This document shows, piece after piece, positions 1 to 8,297 of a DNA stretch of 64,000 bases. Position 1 is the stretch's first letter; each line of letters begins with the position of its first letter. The stretch comes from Nocardia sp. NBC_00403 (GTDB lineage: Bacteria > Actinomycetota > Actinomycetes > Mycobacteriales > Mycobacteriaceae). Position numbers and translations under genes: made by a program. The DNA lies in contig NZ_CP107939.1 of assembly GCF_036046055.1 (NCBI RefSeq), forward strand, positions 2,790,001-2,854,000. Reading direction: 5' to 3'. The notes beneath the pieces were generated by a model, which was not told where the DNA came from, ran no database searches, and worked only from the letters and a program-made list of their open reading frames with translations.

Positions 1-131
1 CTGGTGAGTGTACAGAATGTCGAAGAATCGCCGGCGTCTTATCCATCTTGGCAGGGTGTCCGCGATGTGCCGCGGGGCACACTGACCTAGGCAAACCCCG
101 GACAACGCACCGAGAGATGGACGGAAAACTA

Positions 132-1562
132 ATGTCGAGGCCTGCGCTCCAGAACTATATCGACGGCGAATTCGTGGCTTCGTCCGCCATCGAAACCCTC
201 GACCTGGTGAATCCGGTGGACGAAACCATCGTCGGGCAAGCCCCGATCTCGAACAGGGCCGATATCGATGCCGCAATGGCGGCCGCGCAGCGAGCCTTCG
301 AATCCTGGGGCCGGACCACCCCGAGTGTGCGGCAGGCGGTACTGCTGAAGCTGGCCGATGCCATCGAGGCGCACAGCGATGAACTGGTGGAGGCGCAATG
401 CCGCAACACTGGACAGCCGAAGGCGGTCATCGCCGCCGAGGAGATCGCGGTGAGCGCCGATCAGATCAGATTCTTCGCAGGCGCCGCCCGAATGCTGGAG
501 GGCAAGTCGGCCGGCGAGTACATGGCGGGCTTCACCTCCTACGTGCGTCGCGAGCCGATCGGTGTGGTCGGTCAGGTGACACCGTGGAACTACCCGTTCA
601 TGATGGCGATCTGGAAGATCGGCCCCGCGCTGGCCGCGGGTAACACCATTGTGCTCAAACCGAGCGACACCACCCCGGAGAGCACCCTGGTGCTGGCCCG
701 GCTGACCAAGGGCATCCTGCCCGATGGCGTGTTCAATGTCGTGCTCGGCGACGGCGGAACCGGCGCCGAGCTGGTCGGCCATCCGACGCCGGGGCTGGTC
801 TCGATCACCGGATCGGTGCGCGCGGGCATCGCGGTCGCCGCGACGGCGGCACAGCAGGTCAAACGCACACATCTCGAGCTCGGCGGCAAAGCGCCCGCCG
901 TGGTGTTCGGCGACGTCGATATCGAAACGGCCGCAAGCGGAATCGCCGAAGCGGCGTTCTTCAATGCGGGCCAGGACTGTACTGCGGCCACCCGCGTGCT
1001 CGTGCACGAGTCGATCCACGACCAGTTCGTGAACGCGTTGGTGAAGAAGGCGGAAATGCTGAAGCCCGGTCTGCCCGAGGATCCGGACACGTTCTACGGC
1101 CCGCTCAACAACATCAACCACTTCACCGAGGTGCTGCGCAAACTCGATGCACTGCCCGCGCACGCGAAGCTCGCTACCGGTGGAAAGCGCATGGGCGACA
1201 AGGGCTTCTTCGTGGAGCCGACCATCATTACCCAGGTGCTACAGGACGACGCCATCGTCCAGGACGAGACTTTCGGCCCGGTGCTGACGGTGCAGCCGTT
1301 CCGCGACGAAGCCCAGGCCATCGAATACGCCAACGGTGTCCGCTACGGGCTCGCGGCGAGTGTCTGGACCAAGGACCATGCCAGAGTGGAACGACTCACT
1401 CGCGCAATGGATTTCGGCGCGGTATGGGTGAACTGCCATATCCCGCTCGTCGCGGAGATGCCGCACGGTGGGTTCAAGCACTCCGGCTACGGCAAGGATC
1501 TCTCGGCCTACAGCGTGGAGGAATACACCCGCGTCAAGCACGTGATGAGTTCGCACGAGTAG
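132..1562 (+). CDS. gamma-aminobutyraldehyde dehydrogenase-type aldehyde dehydrogenase
   Basis: NAD(P)-dependent aldehyde dehydrogenase of about 476 residues, the usual family length. The catalytic Cys lies in NAGQDCTAA and the general-base Glu in LELGGKAP; TPWNYPF and KPSDTTP are cofactor-binding motifs. NAGQDCTAA with this overall pattern is typical of PatD/YdcW enzymes that oxidise gamma-aminobutyraldehyde to GABA; other aminoaldehydes are possible. An open frame continues upstream to a TTG at 48, but family proteins begin near MSRPALQNYIDG, and GGA stands 6 bases before the ATG at 132; the ATG at 117 is an alternative. It opens a five-gene + strand operon with a stress protein, a permease, GabT and GabD, so its product would feed directly into the GABA shunt. 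Function by family and context; exact substrate inferred. Confidence 0.88.
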   Translation: MSRPALQNYIDGEFVASSAIETLDLVNPVDETIVGQAPISNRADIDAAMAAAQRAFESWGRTTPSVRQAVLLKLADAIEAHSDELVEAQCRNTGQPKAVIAAEEIAVSADQIRFFAGAARMLEGKSAGEYMAGFTSYVRREPIGVVGQVTPWNYPFMMAIWKIGPALAAGNTIVLKPSDTTPESTLVLARLTKGILPDGVFNVVLGDGGTGAELVGHPTPGLVSITGSVRAGIAVAATAAQQVKRTHLELGGKAPAVVFGDVDIETAASGIAEAAFFNAGQDCTAATRVLVHESIHDQFVNALVKKAEMLKPGLPEDPDTFYGPLNNINHFTEVLRKLDALPAHAKLATGGKRMGDKGFFVEPTIITQVLQDDAIVQDETFGPVLTVQPFRDEAQAIEYANGVRYGLAASVWTKDHARVERLTRAMDFGAVWVNCHIPLVAEMPHGGFKHSGYGKDLSAYSVEEYTRVKHVMSSHE

Positions 1563-1575
1563 GGCGGGCACACAG

Positions 1576-2466
1576 ATGAGGTTGGTGGTCGGTTACCTCG
1601 CCACCCCGAGCGGCGCCGACGGTGTGGCGCTTGCCATCCGGCTTGCTCGGACCTTGGATGCGCAGCTGGATATCTGCATGGTGCTGCCGCCGGATCAGGT
1701 GGCGGCGGGCGCGGTGCCGACCGGCGGATATGAGGATGTGCTCGTCGAGCAGGCGCAGCAATGGCTGGCCGAAGCGGCGGCAGCGGTGCCGAACGACATT
1801 GTGGTCGAGACACATATCAGCTTCGACGAATCGTTCGCCGCCGGTCTGATCGAACAGGCCGAGAAATTGGCTGCCTCGGCGATCGTCATCGGCGCCGCCG
1901 GTGACGGCCTGATCGGCCGCCACTCCCTCGGTTCGGTCGCCGGCGACCTGCTGCATTCGGCGCCGGTCCCGCTGGCCTTGGCGCCGCGCGGCACCCGTCA
2001 TTCGACGGTCGATCGGGTGCGCGAGGTGACCTGTGCCATCGGCGACCGCCCCGGCGCGGATCTCCTGCTCGACATCGCCGTCCGCGCCAGCAGAGCGGCG
2101 GGCACGCCGCTGCGGCTGGTCTCGCTGGTCGCCCTGGATCCGATGCACGGCTCCCGCCGCGCCGACGATCTGCCCGCCGCGGTCCGCAACCGCGCGCTCG
2201 AACACGCACGAGAAACCCTCGACAGCGCGAAATCCGAACTACCCGAAGACTTTCCGGTGACGTCCTCGACAACCGACGGTCCGACGGTCGAAGCCGCCGT
2301 CAACAAGCTCGAATGGCACGACGGCGACCTGATCATGGTCGGCTCCAGCCGACTCGCCCAACCCCGCCGCCTGTTCCTCGGCTCTACCGCCGCGAAGATG
2401 CTGCGGGTCCTCCAGGTACCCATGGTCGTGGTTCCGAAAGAGGGGGTAAACGACCATGGCCGGTGA
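1576..2466 (+). CDS. tandem-domain universal stress protein
   Basis: UspA-family cytoplasmic protein of 296 residues made of two Usp domains in tandem, the usual arrangement in mycolata. Each half ends in the ATP-binding signature: around GAAGDGLIGRHSLGSVA in the first and VGSSRLAQPRRLFLGSTA in the second, followed by the typical VPLALAP and VPMVVVP strands. Such proteins bind ATP and act in stress or dormancy responses; the precise role is not readable from sequence. It starts 13 bases after the aldehyde dehydrogenase stop and its 3' end overlaps the permease gene by 11 bases, so translation of the two is probably coupled. A Usp inside a GABA catabolic operon suggests the pathway is induced together with a stress response. 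Confidence 0.9.
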   Translation: MRLVVGYLATPSGADGVALAIRLARTLDAQLDICMVLPPDQVAAGAVPTGGYEDVLVEQAQQWLAEAAAAVPNDIVVETHISFDESFAAGLIEQAEKLAASAIVIGAAGDGLIGRHSLGSVAGDLLHSAPVPLALAPRGTRHSTVDRVREVTCAIGDRPGADLLLDIAVRASRAAGTPLRLVSLVALDPMHGSRRADDLPAAVRNRALEHARETLDSAKSELPEDFPVTSSTTDGPTVEAAVNKLEWHDGDLIMVGSSRLAQPRRLFLGSTAAKMLRVLQVPMVVVPKEGVNDHGR

Positions 2467-4015
2467 CACTGCTGTCCCACCGCCCGTTGCCTCCGGTCCG
2501 ATCGTGGCAGCATCCGCCGAGCCGTTCGTCGACAAGGGGCTGGCGGCGGGCAAGGTCGGCACCTTGGCCGGTGCGGTACTGGGTATTTCGTGTGTAGCGC
2601 CCGGGTACACGCTGACCGCGAGCATCGGCCTGATCGTGGCCGCCGTCGGCTTGAAGATGCCCGCCATTCTCATCGCGGGCTTCATCCCGATGTTCCTGAC
2701 CGCCTACGCCTACCGCGAGCTGAACTCGCGAGTGCCCGACTGCGGTGCGTCGTTCACCTGGTCCACCAAGGCCTTCGGTCCCTATACCGGGTGGATGTGC
2801 GGCTGGGGCATGGTGATGGCCTCGGTCATCGTGCTGTCCAATCTGGCCTCGATCGCCGTGGAATTCTGCTATCTCTTCTTCGCCAGGATCTTCAGCGATC
2901 CCGGCATCGCCGATCTCGCGGGCAATAAGGGCATCAATATCGCGACGACCCTGCTGTTCCTCGCCGTCGCCACCTTCATCGCCAGTCGTGGCATCACCAC
3001 CAGTCAGCACGTCCAATACGTGCTCGTCGGCTTCCAGATGATCGTGCTGCTCGCCTTCGCGGTGGTCGCGCTCGTGCACGTCGGCCGGGGCGCGGCACCG
3101 GGATCACTCGGCTTCAGCTTCGACTGGTTCAATCCGTTCACCGGAATCACGTTGAGCGCGTTCGCCGTCGGCCTCACCGGCTCCATTTTCGCCTTCTGGG
3201 GCTGGGACACCTGCCTGACCCTCGGCGAGGAGTCGAAGGATCCGACCAAGGTGCCCGGGCGTGCGGGGCTGCTCTGCGTGCTTTCGATCCTGTTGACCTA
3301 CTTGCTCGTCGCGGTCGCCGTGATGATGTATGCCGGTGTCGGTGCCAGTGGTCTCGGCCTCGGCAACGAGGAGAATGCCGGCAATGTTTTCGGTGCGCTC
3401 GCCGATCCGGTGCTCGGTGGCTGGGCCGGGCCGCTGCTGATGCTCGCGGTCCTCGCTTCTTCGGCGGCGAGCCTGCAGACGACGTTCCTGCCCGCCGCCC
3501 GGACCATGCTCGCGATGGGCGCCTACGGTGCGTTCCCGAAGAAGTTCGCCGAGGTCGGCCCGCGGTTCCTGGTGCCGTCGTTCAGCACCATCGTCGCGGG
3601 CGTCGTCACCGGCGTCTTCTACACCGTGGTCACGCTGCTCTCGGAGCACACACTGCTGGATACCGTTGCGGCACTGGGCATCATGATCTGCTGGTACTAC
3701 GGCATCACGGCCTTCGCCTGCGTGTGGTACTTCCGCGAGGAGTTGTTCAGCAGCGTCCGCAATGCCGTCTTCAAACTGCTGTTCCCGCTGCTCGGCGGGC
3801 TGATGCTGGCGACGGTGTTCGTGATCTCCGTGCGCGAGAGCATGAACCCGGACAACGGCAGCGGCGCGTCGGTGGGCGGTGTCGGACTGGTGTTCTTCAT
3901 GGGCTTCGGGATGCTGTGCCTCGGCGCGGTGCTGATGTCGGTGATGCGGTGGCGCAACCCCGAGTTCTTCCGTGACAACACGCTCACCGGACAGACCCCG
4001 GTCATCAGCGATTGA
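2456..4015 (+). CDS. APC superfamily amino acid/GABA permease
   Basis: Integral membrane transporter of 519 residues with about 12 hydrophobic segments and the APC-family first helix (GAVLGISCVAPGYTLTA, about residues 38-54). It has a short hydrophilic N-terminus and a GFGMLCLGAVLMSVMRW final helix. Neighbouring aldehyde dehydrogenase, GabT and GabD genes make GABA, a polyamine or a related amino acid the likely cargo; this is inference from context. The ATG lies inside the 3' end of the universal stress gene, with a purine-rich AGAGGGGG run before it, which fixes the start. The next gene begins 180 bases downstream and has its own ribosome site. Confidence 0.88.
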   Translation: MAGDTAVPPPVASGPIVAASAEPFVDKGLAAGKVGTLAGAVLGISCVAPGYTLTASIGLIVAAVGLKMPAILIAGFIPMFLTAYAYRELNSRVPDCGASFTWSTKAFGPYTGWMCGWGMVMASVIVLSNLASIAVEFCYLFFARIFSDPGIADLAGNKGINIATTLLFLAVATFIASRGITTSQHVQYVLVGFQMIVLLAFAVVALVHVGRGAAPGSLGFSFDWFNPFTGITLSAFAVGLTGSIFAFWGWDTCLTLGEESKDPTKVPGRAGLLCVLSILLTYLLVAVAVMMYAGVGASGLGLGNEENAGNVFGALADPVLGGWAGPLLMLAVLASSAASLQTTFLPAARTMLAMGAYGAFPKKFAEVGPRFLVPSFSTIVAGVVTGVFYTVVTLLSEHTLLDTVAALGIMICWYYGITAFACVWYFREELFSSVRNAVFKLLFPLLGGLMLATVFVISVRESMNPDNGSGASVGGVGLVFFMGFGMLCLGAVLMSVMRWRNPEFFRDNTLTGQTPVISD

Positions 4016-4195
4016 CGCCGTAGTGATCCGCGTGGACAAGCGGTAGACCCGAGCGCCGGCGGCATAGGCCGCCCTTCCGCGTGCAACGACGAAATGGCGC
4101 GTATAGGGGTGGCGCATGGCCGAAGTGGCGCTGGTTCGGCGAGCCGATTGCGCCGAGACTGGATAGAGACATTTCGACTGGACAGGAGCCCGAAG

Positions 4196-5539
4196 ATGAT
4201 CGCCATCGGCCACCGGCTGGCGCAGCAGCGCACTATCGTCACCGCCATGCCAGGGCCGCGGTCGACGGCGCTGGCCGACCGCCGCAAGGCCGCGGTCGCG
4301 GCGGGTGTCGGTTCGTCGGTGCCGGTGTATGCGGCCGATGCCGACGGCGGCGTCATCGTCGATGTCGACGGCAACTCGTTGATCGACCTCGGTTCCGGCA
4401 TTGCCGTAACCAGCGTGGGGGCCTCGCATCCCGCGGTCGCGGCGGCGGTCGCCGAGCAGGCGGCCCGGTTCACCCACACCTGCTTCATGGTCACACCGTA
4501 CGAAGGCTACGTGCGGGTGGCGGAGGAACTGAACGCGCTGACACCCGGTGACCACGAGAAGCGCACCGTACTGTTCAATTCCGGCGCGGAGGCCGTGGAG
4601 AATGCGATCAAGGTGGCGCGCTTGGCCACCGGACGCGCCGCGGTCGTCGCGTTCGACCACGCCTACCACGGGCGCACCAATCTCACGATGGCCCTGACCG
4701 CGAAGTCGATGCCGTACAAGACGAACTTCGGGCCCTTCGCTCCGGAGATCTACCGGATGCCGACCTCCTACCCGTACCGCGACGAGGCCGGGCTGACCGG
4801 GGCACAGGCGGCACAGCGCGCGATCGCGCGCATCGAGGCACAGCTCGGTGCCACTTCGGTGGCCGCGCTGATCATCGAGCCGATCCAGGGCGAGGGCGGG
4901 TTCATCGTCCCGGCACCGGGTTTCCTTCCGGCACTGGCGGAGTGGGCGCGCAGCAACGGCATCGTCTTCATCGCGGACGAGGTGCAGACCGGGTTCGCGC
5001 GCACCGGCGCCTGGTTCGCCAGCGAGCACGAGGGTGTGGTGCCCGACATCATCACCATGGCCAAGGGGATCGCGGGCGGTATGCCGCTCGCGGCCATCAC
5101 CGGACGGGCCGAACTGCTCGACGCGGTGCACCCCGGCGGTCTCGGTGGCACCTACGGCGGTAATCCGGTCGCGTGTGCGGCCGCGCTCGCCACGCTGTCG
5201 GTGATGCGTGAGCTCGATCTGCCCGCGCGGGCGCGGGCCATCGAGGCCGCCGTCGTGCCGCGATTGCGGGCGCTGGCCGAGGAGGTCGGCGTGATCGGCG
5301 AGGTGCGTGGTCGCGGTGGCATGCTCGCGATCGAGATCGTGCGGCCGGGCAGCACCGAACCGGATCCGGCGCTCACCAAAGCCGTTGCCGCGGCCGCGCT
5401 CGCCGCCGGTGTTGTGCTGTTGACGTGCGGGACCAACGGCAATGTCATCCGGCTGCTTCCGCCACTGGTGATCGGCGCCGAGCTGCTCGACGACGGCATC
5501 GATGTGCTGGCCGACGCGCTGCGCCGCCTGGCCGGCTGA
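4196..5539 (+). CDS. gabT: 4-aminobutyrate aminotransferase
   Basis: PLP-dependent class III aminotransferase of 447 residues that converts GABA and 2-oxoglutarate to succinic semialdehyde and glutamate. Visible family features are the ISDLGSGIAV-like early strand (IDLGSGIAVTS), NSGAEAVENAIK for cofactor phosphate binding, FDHAYHGRTN, FIADEVQTGFARTG with the Asp that contacts the pyridine nitrogen, and the Schiff-base Lys in TMAKGIAGGMPLAA. The frame is open further upstream to 4094, but AGGAG at 4184-4188 stands 7 bases before the ATG at 4196 and the protein then starts at normal family length. Followed 55 bases later by gabD, completing the GABA shunt. Confidence 0.93.
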   Translation: MIAIGHRLAQQRTIVTAMPGPRSTALADRRKAAVAAGVGSSVPVYAADADGGVIVDVDGNSLIDLGSGIAVTSVGASHPAVAAAVAEQAARFTHTCFMVTPYEGYVRVAEELNALTPGDHEKRTVLFNSGAEAVENAIKVARLATGRAAVVAFDHAYHGRTNLTMALTAKSMPYKTNFGPFAPEIYRMPTSYPYRDEAGLTGAQAAQRAIARIEAQLGATSVAALIIEPIQGEGGFIVPAPGFLPALAEWARSNGIVFIADEVQTGFARTGAWFASEHEGVVPDIITMAKGIAGGMPLAAITGRAELLDAVHPGGLGGTYGGNPVACAAALATLSVMRELDLPARARAIEAAVVPRLRALAEEVGVIGEVRGRGGMLAIEIVRPGSTEPDPALTKAVAAAALAAGVVLLTCGTNGNVIRLLPPLVIGAELLDDGIDVLADALRRLAG

Positions 5540-5594
5540 CCGACGCCTTGCACTGACGACAAACCCTTTCGAAGTGATCGAGGAGAACCTGACG

Positions 5595-7049
5595 ATGCGT
5601 GATGTGGCTGCCCTGCTCGCCGCGGTGCCGACCGGACTGTGGGTTGCCGGCGAGCAAGTGCCCGCGGAAGGCGGCCGCGCCTTCCCGGTGCACGATCCGG
5701 CGACCGGAGCGGTACTCGTCGAGGTGGCCGATGCGGCCGCTGCCGACGGCGCACGCGCATTGGCGGCCGCTGCTCGCGTGCAAAAGGACTGGGCCGCAAC
5801 ATCATCCCGGTCACGCTCGGAAATCCTACGACGCGCTTGGGAACTGGTCATCGAGCGCCGCGACGATTTCGCGCTGCTGATGACCCTGGAGATGGGCAAG
5901 CCGCTCGCGGAGAGCTACGGCGAGGTCACCTACGGCGCGGAGTTCCTGCGCTGGTTCGCCGAGGAAGCGGTCCGGGTGAACGGCCGCTACACGCACTCGC
6001 CCTCGGGCACCGGCCGCATCCTGGTCACCAAGCAACCGGTCGGTCCGACCCTGGCGATCACGCCGTGGAATTTCCCACTCGCCATGGGCACCAGGAAGAT
6101 CGCGCCCGCCCTCGCGGCGGGCTGCACCATGGTGGTCAAGCCCGCCGCCGAAACGCCGCTGACCATGCTGCTGCTCGGACAGGTGTTCGCCGACGCCGGA
6201 CTGCCCGCCGGTGTGCTGTCGATCCTGCCGACCTCGCAGGCCGCGCAGCTCACCGACCCGATGTTCGCCGACGACCGGCTGCGGAAGGTGACCTTCACCG
6301 GCTCGACCGGCGTCGGGAAACTCCTGCTCGCCCAGTCGGCGACACGCGTGCTGCGCACGTCCATGGAGCTCGGCGGCAACGCGCCGTTCGTGGTGTTCGC
6401 GGACGCCGACCTGGACGCGGCGGTGGACGGCGCCATGGCTGCCAAGATGCGCAACACCGGCGAGGCATGCACCGCGGCGAACCGCTTCCATGTCGATAAT
6501 GCGGTGCGCGAACAGTTCACGGCGATGCTGACCGCAAGGATGCGCGCACTGAAGGTCGGGCCGGGCCATCTCGACGGTGTGCAGGTGGGGCCGCTCATCA
6601 GCGAGAAGCAGCGCACCACGGTGGCCGAGCTGGTGCGCGATGCGGTCGAGAAGGGTGCGGTGGTGACCACCGGCGGCGCGAATACGGAAGCAGAGGGCTA
6701 CTTCTACGAGCCGACGGTCTTGGCGGATGTGCCCGCCGATGCGCGGATCCTGCGCGAGGAGGTCTTCGGACCGGTGGCCGCGATCACCGGATTCGACGGC
6801 GAAGCCGAGGGTATCGCCGCGGCCAACGACACCGAATTCGGTTTGGCCGCATACATTTACACGAAAGACCTGGACCGCGCGCTGCGGGTGGCCGAGGCGC
6901 TCGAATCCGGGATGGTCGGGGTGAACCGCGGCATCATCTCCGACGTCGCCGCGCCGTTCGGTGGTGTGAAGCAATCCGGCCTCGGCCGCGAGGCGGGCAG
7001 TGAGGGCATCGAGGAATACCTCGAGACCAAATACATCGCGTTGCAGTAG
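5595..7049 (+). CDS. gabD: succinate-semialdehyde dehydrogenase
   Basis: Aldehyde dehydrogenase of 484 residues, the normal length for GabD, oxidising succinic semialdehyde from GabT to succinate. The catalytic Cys is in NTGEACTAANRF and the Glu in ELGGNAPFVVF; TPWNFPLAM and KPAAETP are cofactor-site motifs, and the C-terminus has the FGGVKQSGLGREAG loop. The ATG at 5595 is chosen because AGGAG sits at 5581-5585; an upstream in-frame TTG would overlap gabT. It is the last gene of the operon that starts at 132. It converges on the oxygenase gene that ends at 7158, and the 108 bases between them show no clear terminator hairpin. Confidence 0.92.
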   Translation: MRDVAALLAAVPTGLWVAGEQVPAEGGRAFPVHDPATGAVLVEVADAAAADGARALAAAARVQKDWAATSSRSRSEILRRAWELVIERRDDFALLMTLEMGKPLAESYGEVTYGAEFLRWFAEEAVRVNGRYTHSPSGTGRILVTKQPVGPTLAITPWNFPLAMGTRKIAPALAAGCTMVVKPAAETPLTMLLLGQVFADAGLPAGVLSILPTSQAAQLTDPMFADDRLRKVTFTGSTGVGKLLLAQSATRVLRTSMELGGNAPFVVFADADLDAAVDGAMAAKMRNTGEACTAANRFHVDNAVREQFTAMLTARMRALKVGPGHLDGVQVGPLISEKQRTTVAELVRDAVEKGAVVTTGGANTEAEGYFYEPTVLADVPADARILREEVFGPVAAITGFDGEAEGIAAANDTEFGLAAYIYTKDLDRALRVAEALESGMVGVNRGIISDVAAPFGGVKQSGLGREAGSEGIEEYLETKYIALQ

Positions 7050-7157
7050 CGATCACCGCACGGCAGACGGTGGCGGCGGAGTCGGCCCGCACCCGCGGCG
7101 AAGATGAGGGGCCGCGCGAGCGTTTCCGGCTGATCTCCGCCGAGACCTGCCCGGCAC

Positions 7158-8135
7158 TCAATCGGCGTCCGCGTAGTTCTGCGGATCGGCTGCGAATGTT
7201 CTCTGCATCTTGCGTGAGATCCATTGTCCGGCAGTCGATACGCCGATCGAATCCGGATAGTCCGTGCCGGTGAATGCGGCGATCGGGTGCAGGACCGCAT
7301 CATGGTTGGGCAGGTAGAAGAACGGCATCGACAAGCGTGCGGACGTGTCTCCCGGTGGCGGGTTGACGACCCGGTGCTTGGTCGATGCCCACCGGCCGGC
7401 AGTCCACAGGGCCATGAGGTCACCGATATTGACGACGAACCCGCCGGGAATGGTTGGGACGTCACACCATTGGCTCGCGCCCTGGCGGACCTGTAGACCT
7501 CCTCGGTCGGTGTCTTGGTAGAGGATGGTCAGGCTTCCCCAATCGGTGTGTTCGCCACGGCGTAGCTGCCCGGGCAGCGGTGTTCGCTGTTGCGGGTAGT
7601 AGTAGTTGACGGCGATCGAGGAGACGTGACGGTCGAATTTGTCGTCGAAGAAACGTTCGTCGAGTGCGAGAGCCAGGGCGAACAACCGCATGAGGTCGGC
7701 TGACAGGTACGTCAGGGCCGCCATGTACTCGTGCCACGTCCGCTCGAAGTTCACCGGGAATCGCGGCCACACGTTGGCCAGTTTCCATGATGCCCAATAA
7801 TCACCGAGACGGGCGCGTTCCTGGTCGCTGAGGTCTCCGGTCACATGCGCGGAGAACACTTCACACAGATCGGGTGGGGTTTTCTGGTCCAGGCTGTGTG
7901 CGGTCGATCCGCCCATTCTGCGGAACCCGGATACGCCTGGCCGGTGCGCCACCGCGTCCTTGGCCGTGTCCGGCAGCAGGAAGAACTCGCGCGTGGTCGA
8001 GCACATACGGTCGATGAGTTCCGTGGGAACACCGTGGCCGACGATGTCTGCATCGGGTAGCGCGACGTTCAGTTTCGAACTCTCACCGGTACTCCACCGC
8101 CTCGAGCAAGCTGGCGCACTCATGACAGGCAACAT
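7158..8135 (-). CDS. 2-oxoglutarate/Fe(II)-dependent oxygenase, isopenicillin N synthase family
   Basis: Non-haem iron oxygenase, 325 residues. The iron-binding HxD is in GEHTDWGSLTIL, the distal His in STKHRVVNPP, and the 2-oxoglutarate-binding RxS in ARLSMPFF; GHGVPTELIDRM is the conserved early motif. The first ~32 residues are abnormal: the usual IPVIDL strand and the GFxxI segment before GHGVP are missing and are replaced by LNVALPDADI. A better family-like start (MPKL.ARID) lies upstream in another frame near 8254, which suggests an indel or decay at the 5' end. The gene follows the NRPS on the same strand after 162 bases, so it may act on an amino acid or peptide of that pathway. Activity is uncertain because of the N-terminus. 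Confidence 0.75.
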   Translation of the reverse strand: MLPVMSAPACSRRWSTGESSKLNVALPDADIVGHGVPTELIDRMCSTTREFFLLPDTAKDAVAHRPGVSGFRRMGGSTAHSLDQKTPPDLCEVFSAHVTGDLSDQERARLGDYWASWKLANVWPRFPVNFERTWHEYMAALTYLSADLMRLFALALALDERFFDDKFDRHVSSIAVNYYYPQQRTPLPGQLRRGEHTDWGSLTILYQDTDRGGLQVRQGASQWCDVPTIPGGFVVNIGDLMALWTAGRWASTKHRVVNPPPGDTSARLSMPFFYLPNHDAVLHPIAAFTGTDYPDSIGVSTAGQWISRKMQRTFAADPQNYADAD

Positions 8136-8297
8136 TCTCGCGCATCCGAAACCTATGGCCGCCCGGGCACACCGTCCCCGGTCGTCACACCCATCTCGAT
8201 GAGATGACCTTCCCGAGGACTACCGCTGTCGATTCTTGCGCATAGCTTTGGCATCTCGATCGCCGTTCGGCGGCGCGCCAGCGGATGCGCTCGAGCG

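Noticed and set aside
3104..5899. 931-codon - strand frame opposite the permease and gabT
   Set aside because: Low-complexity Arg/His/Gly-rich translation, antisense to well-supported genes; a GC-codon shadow.
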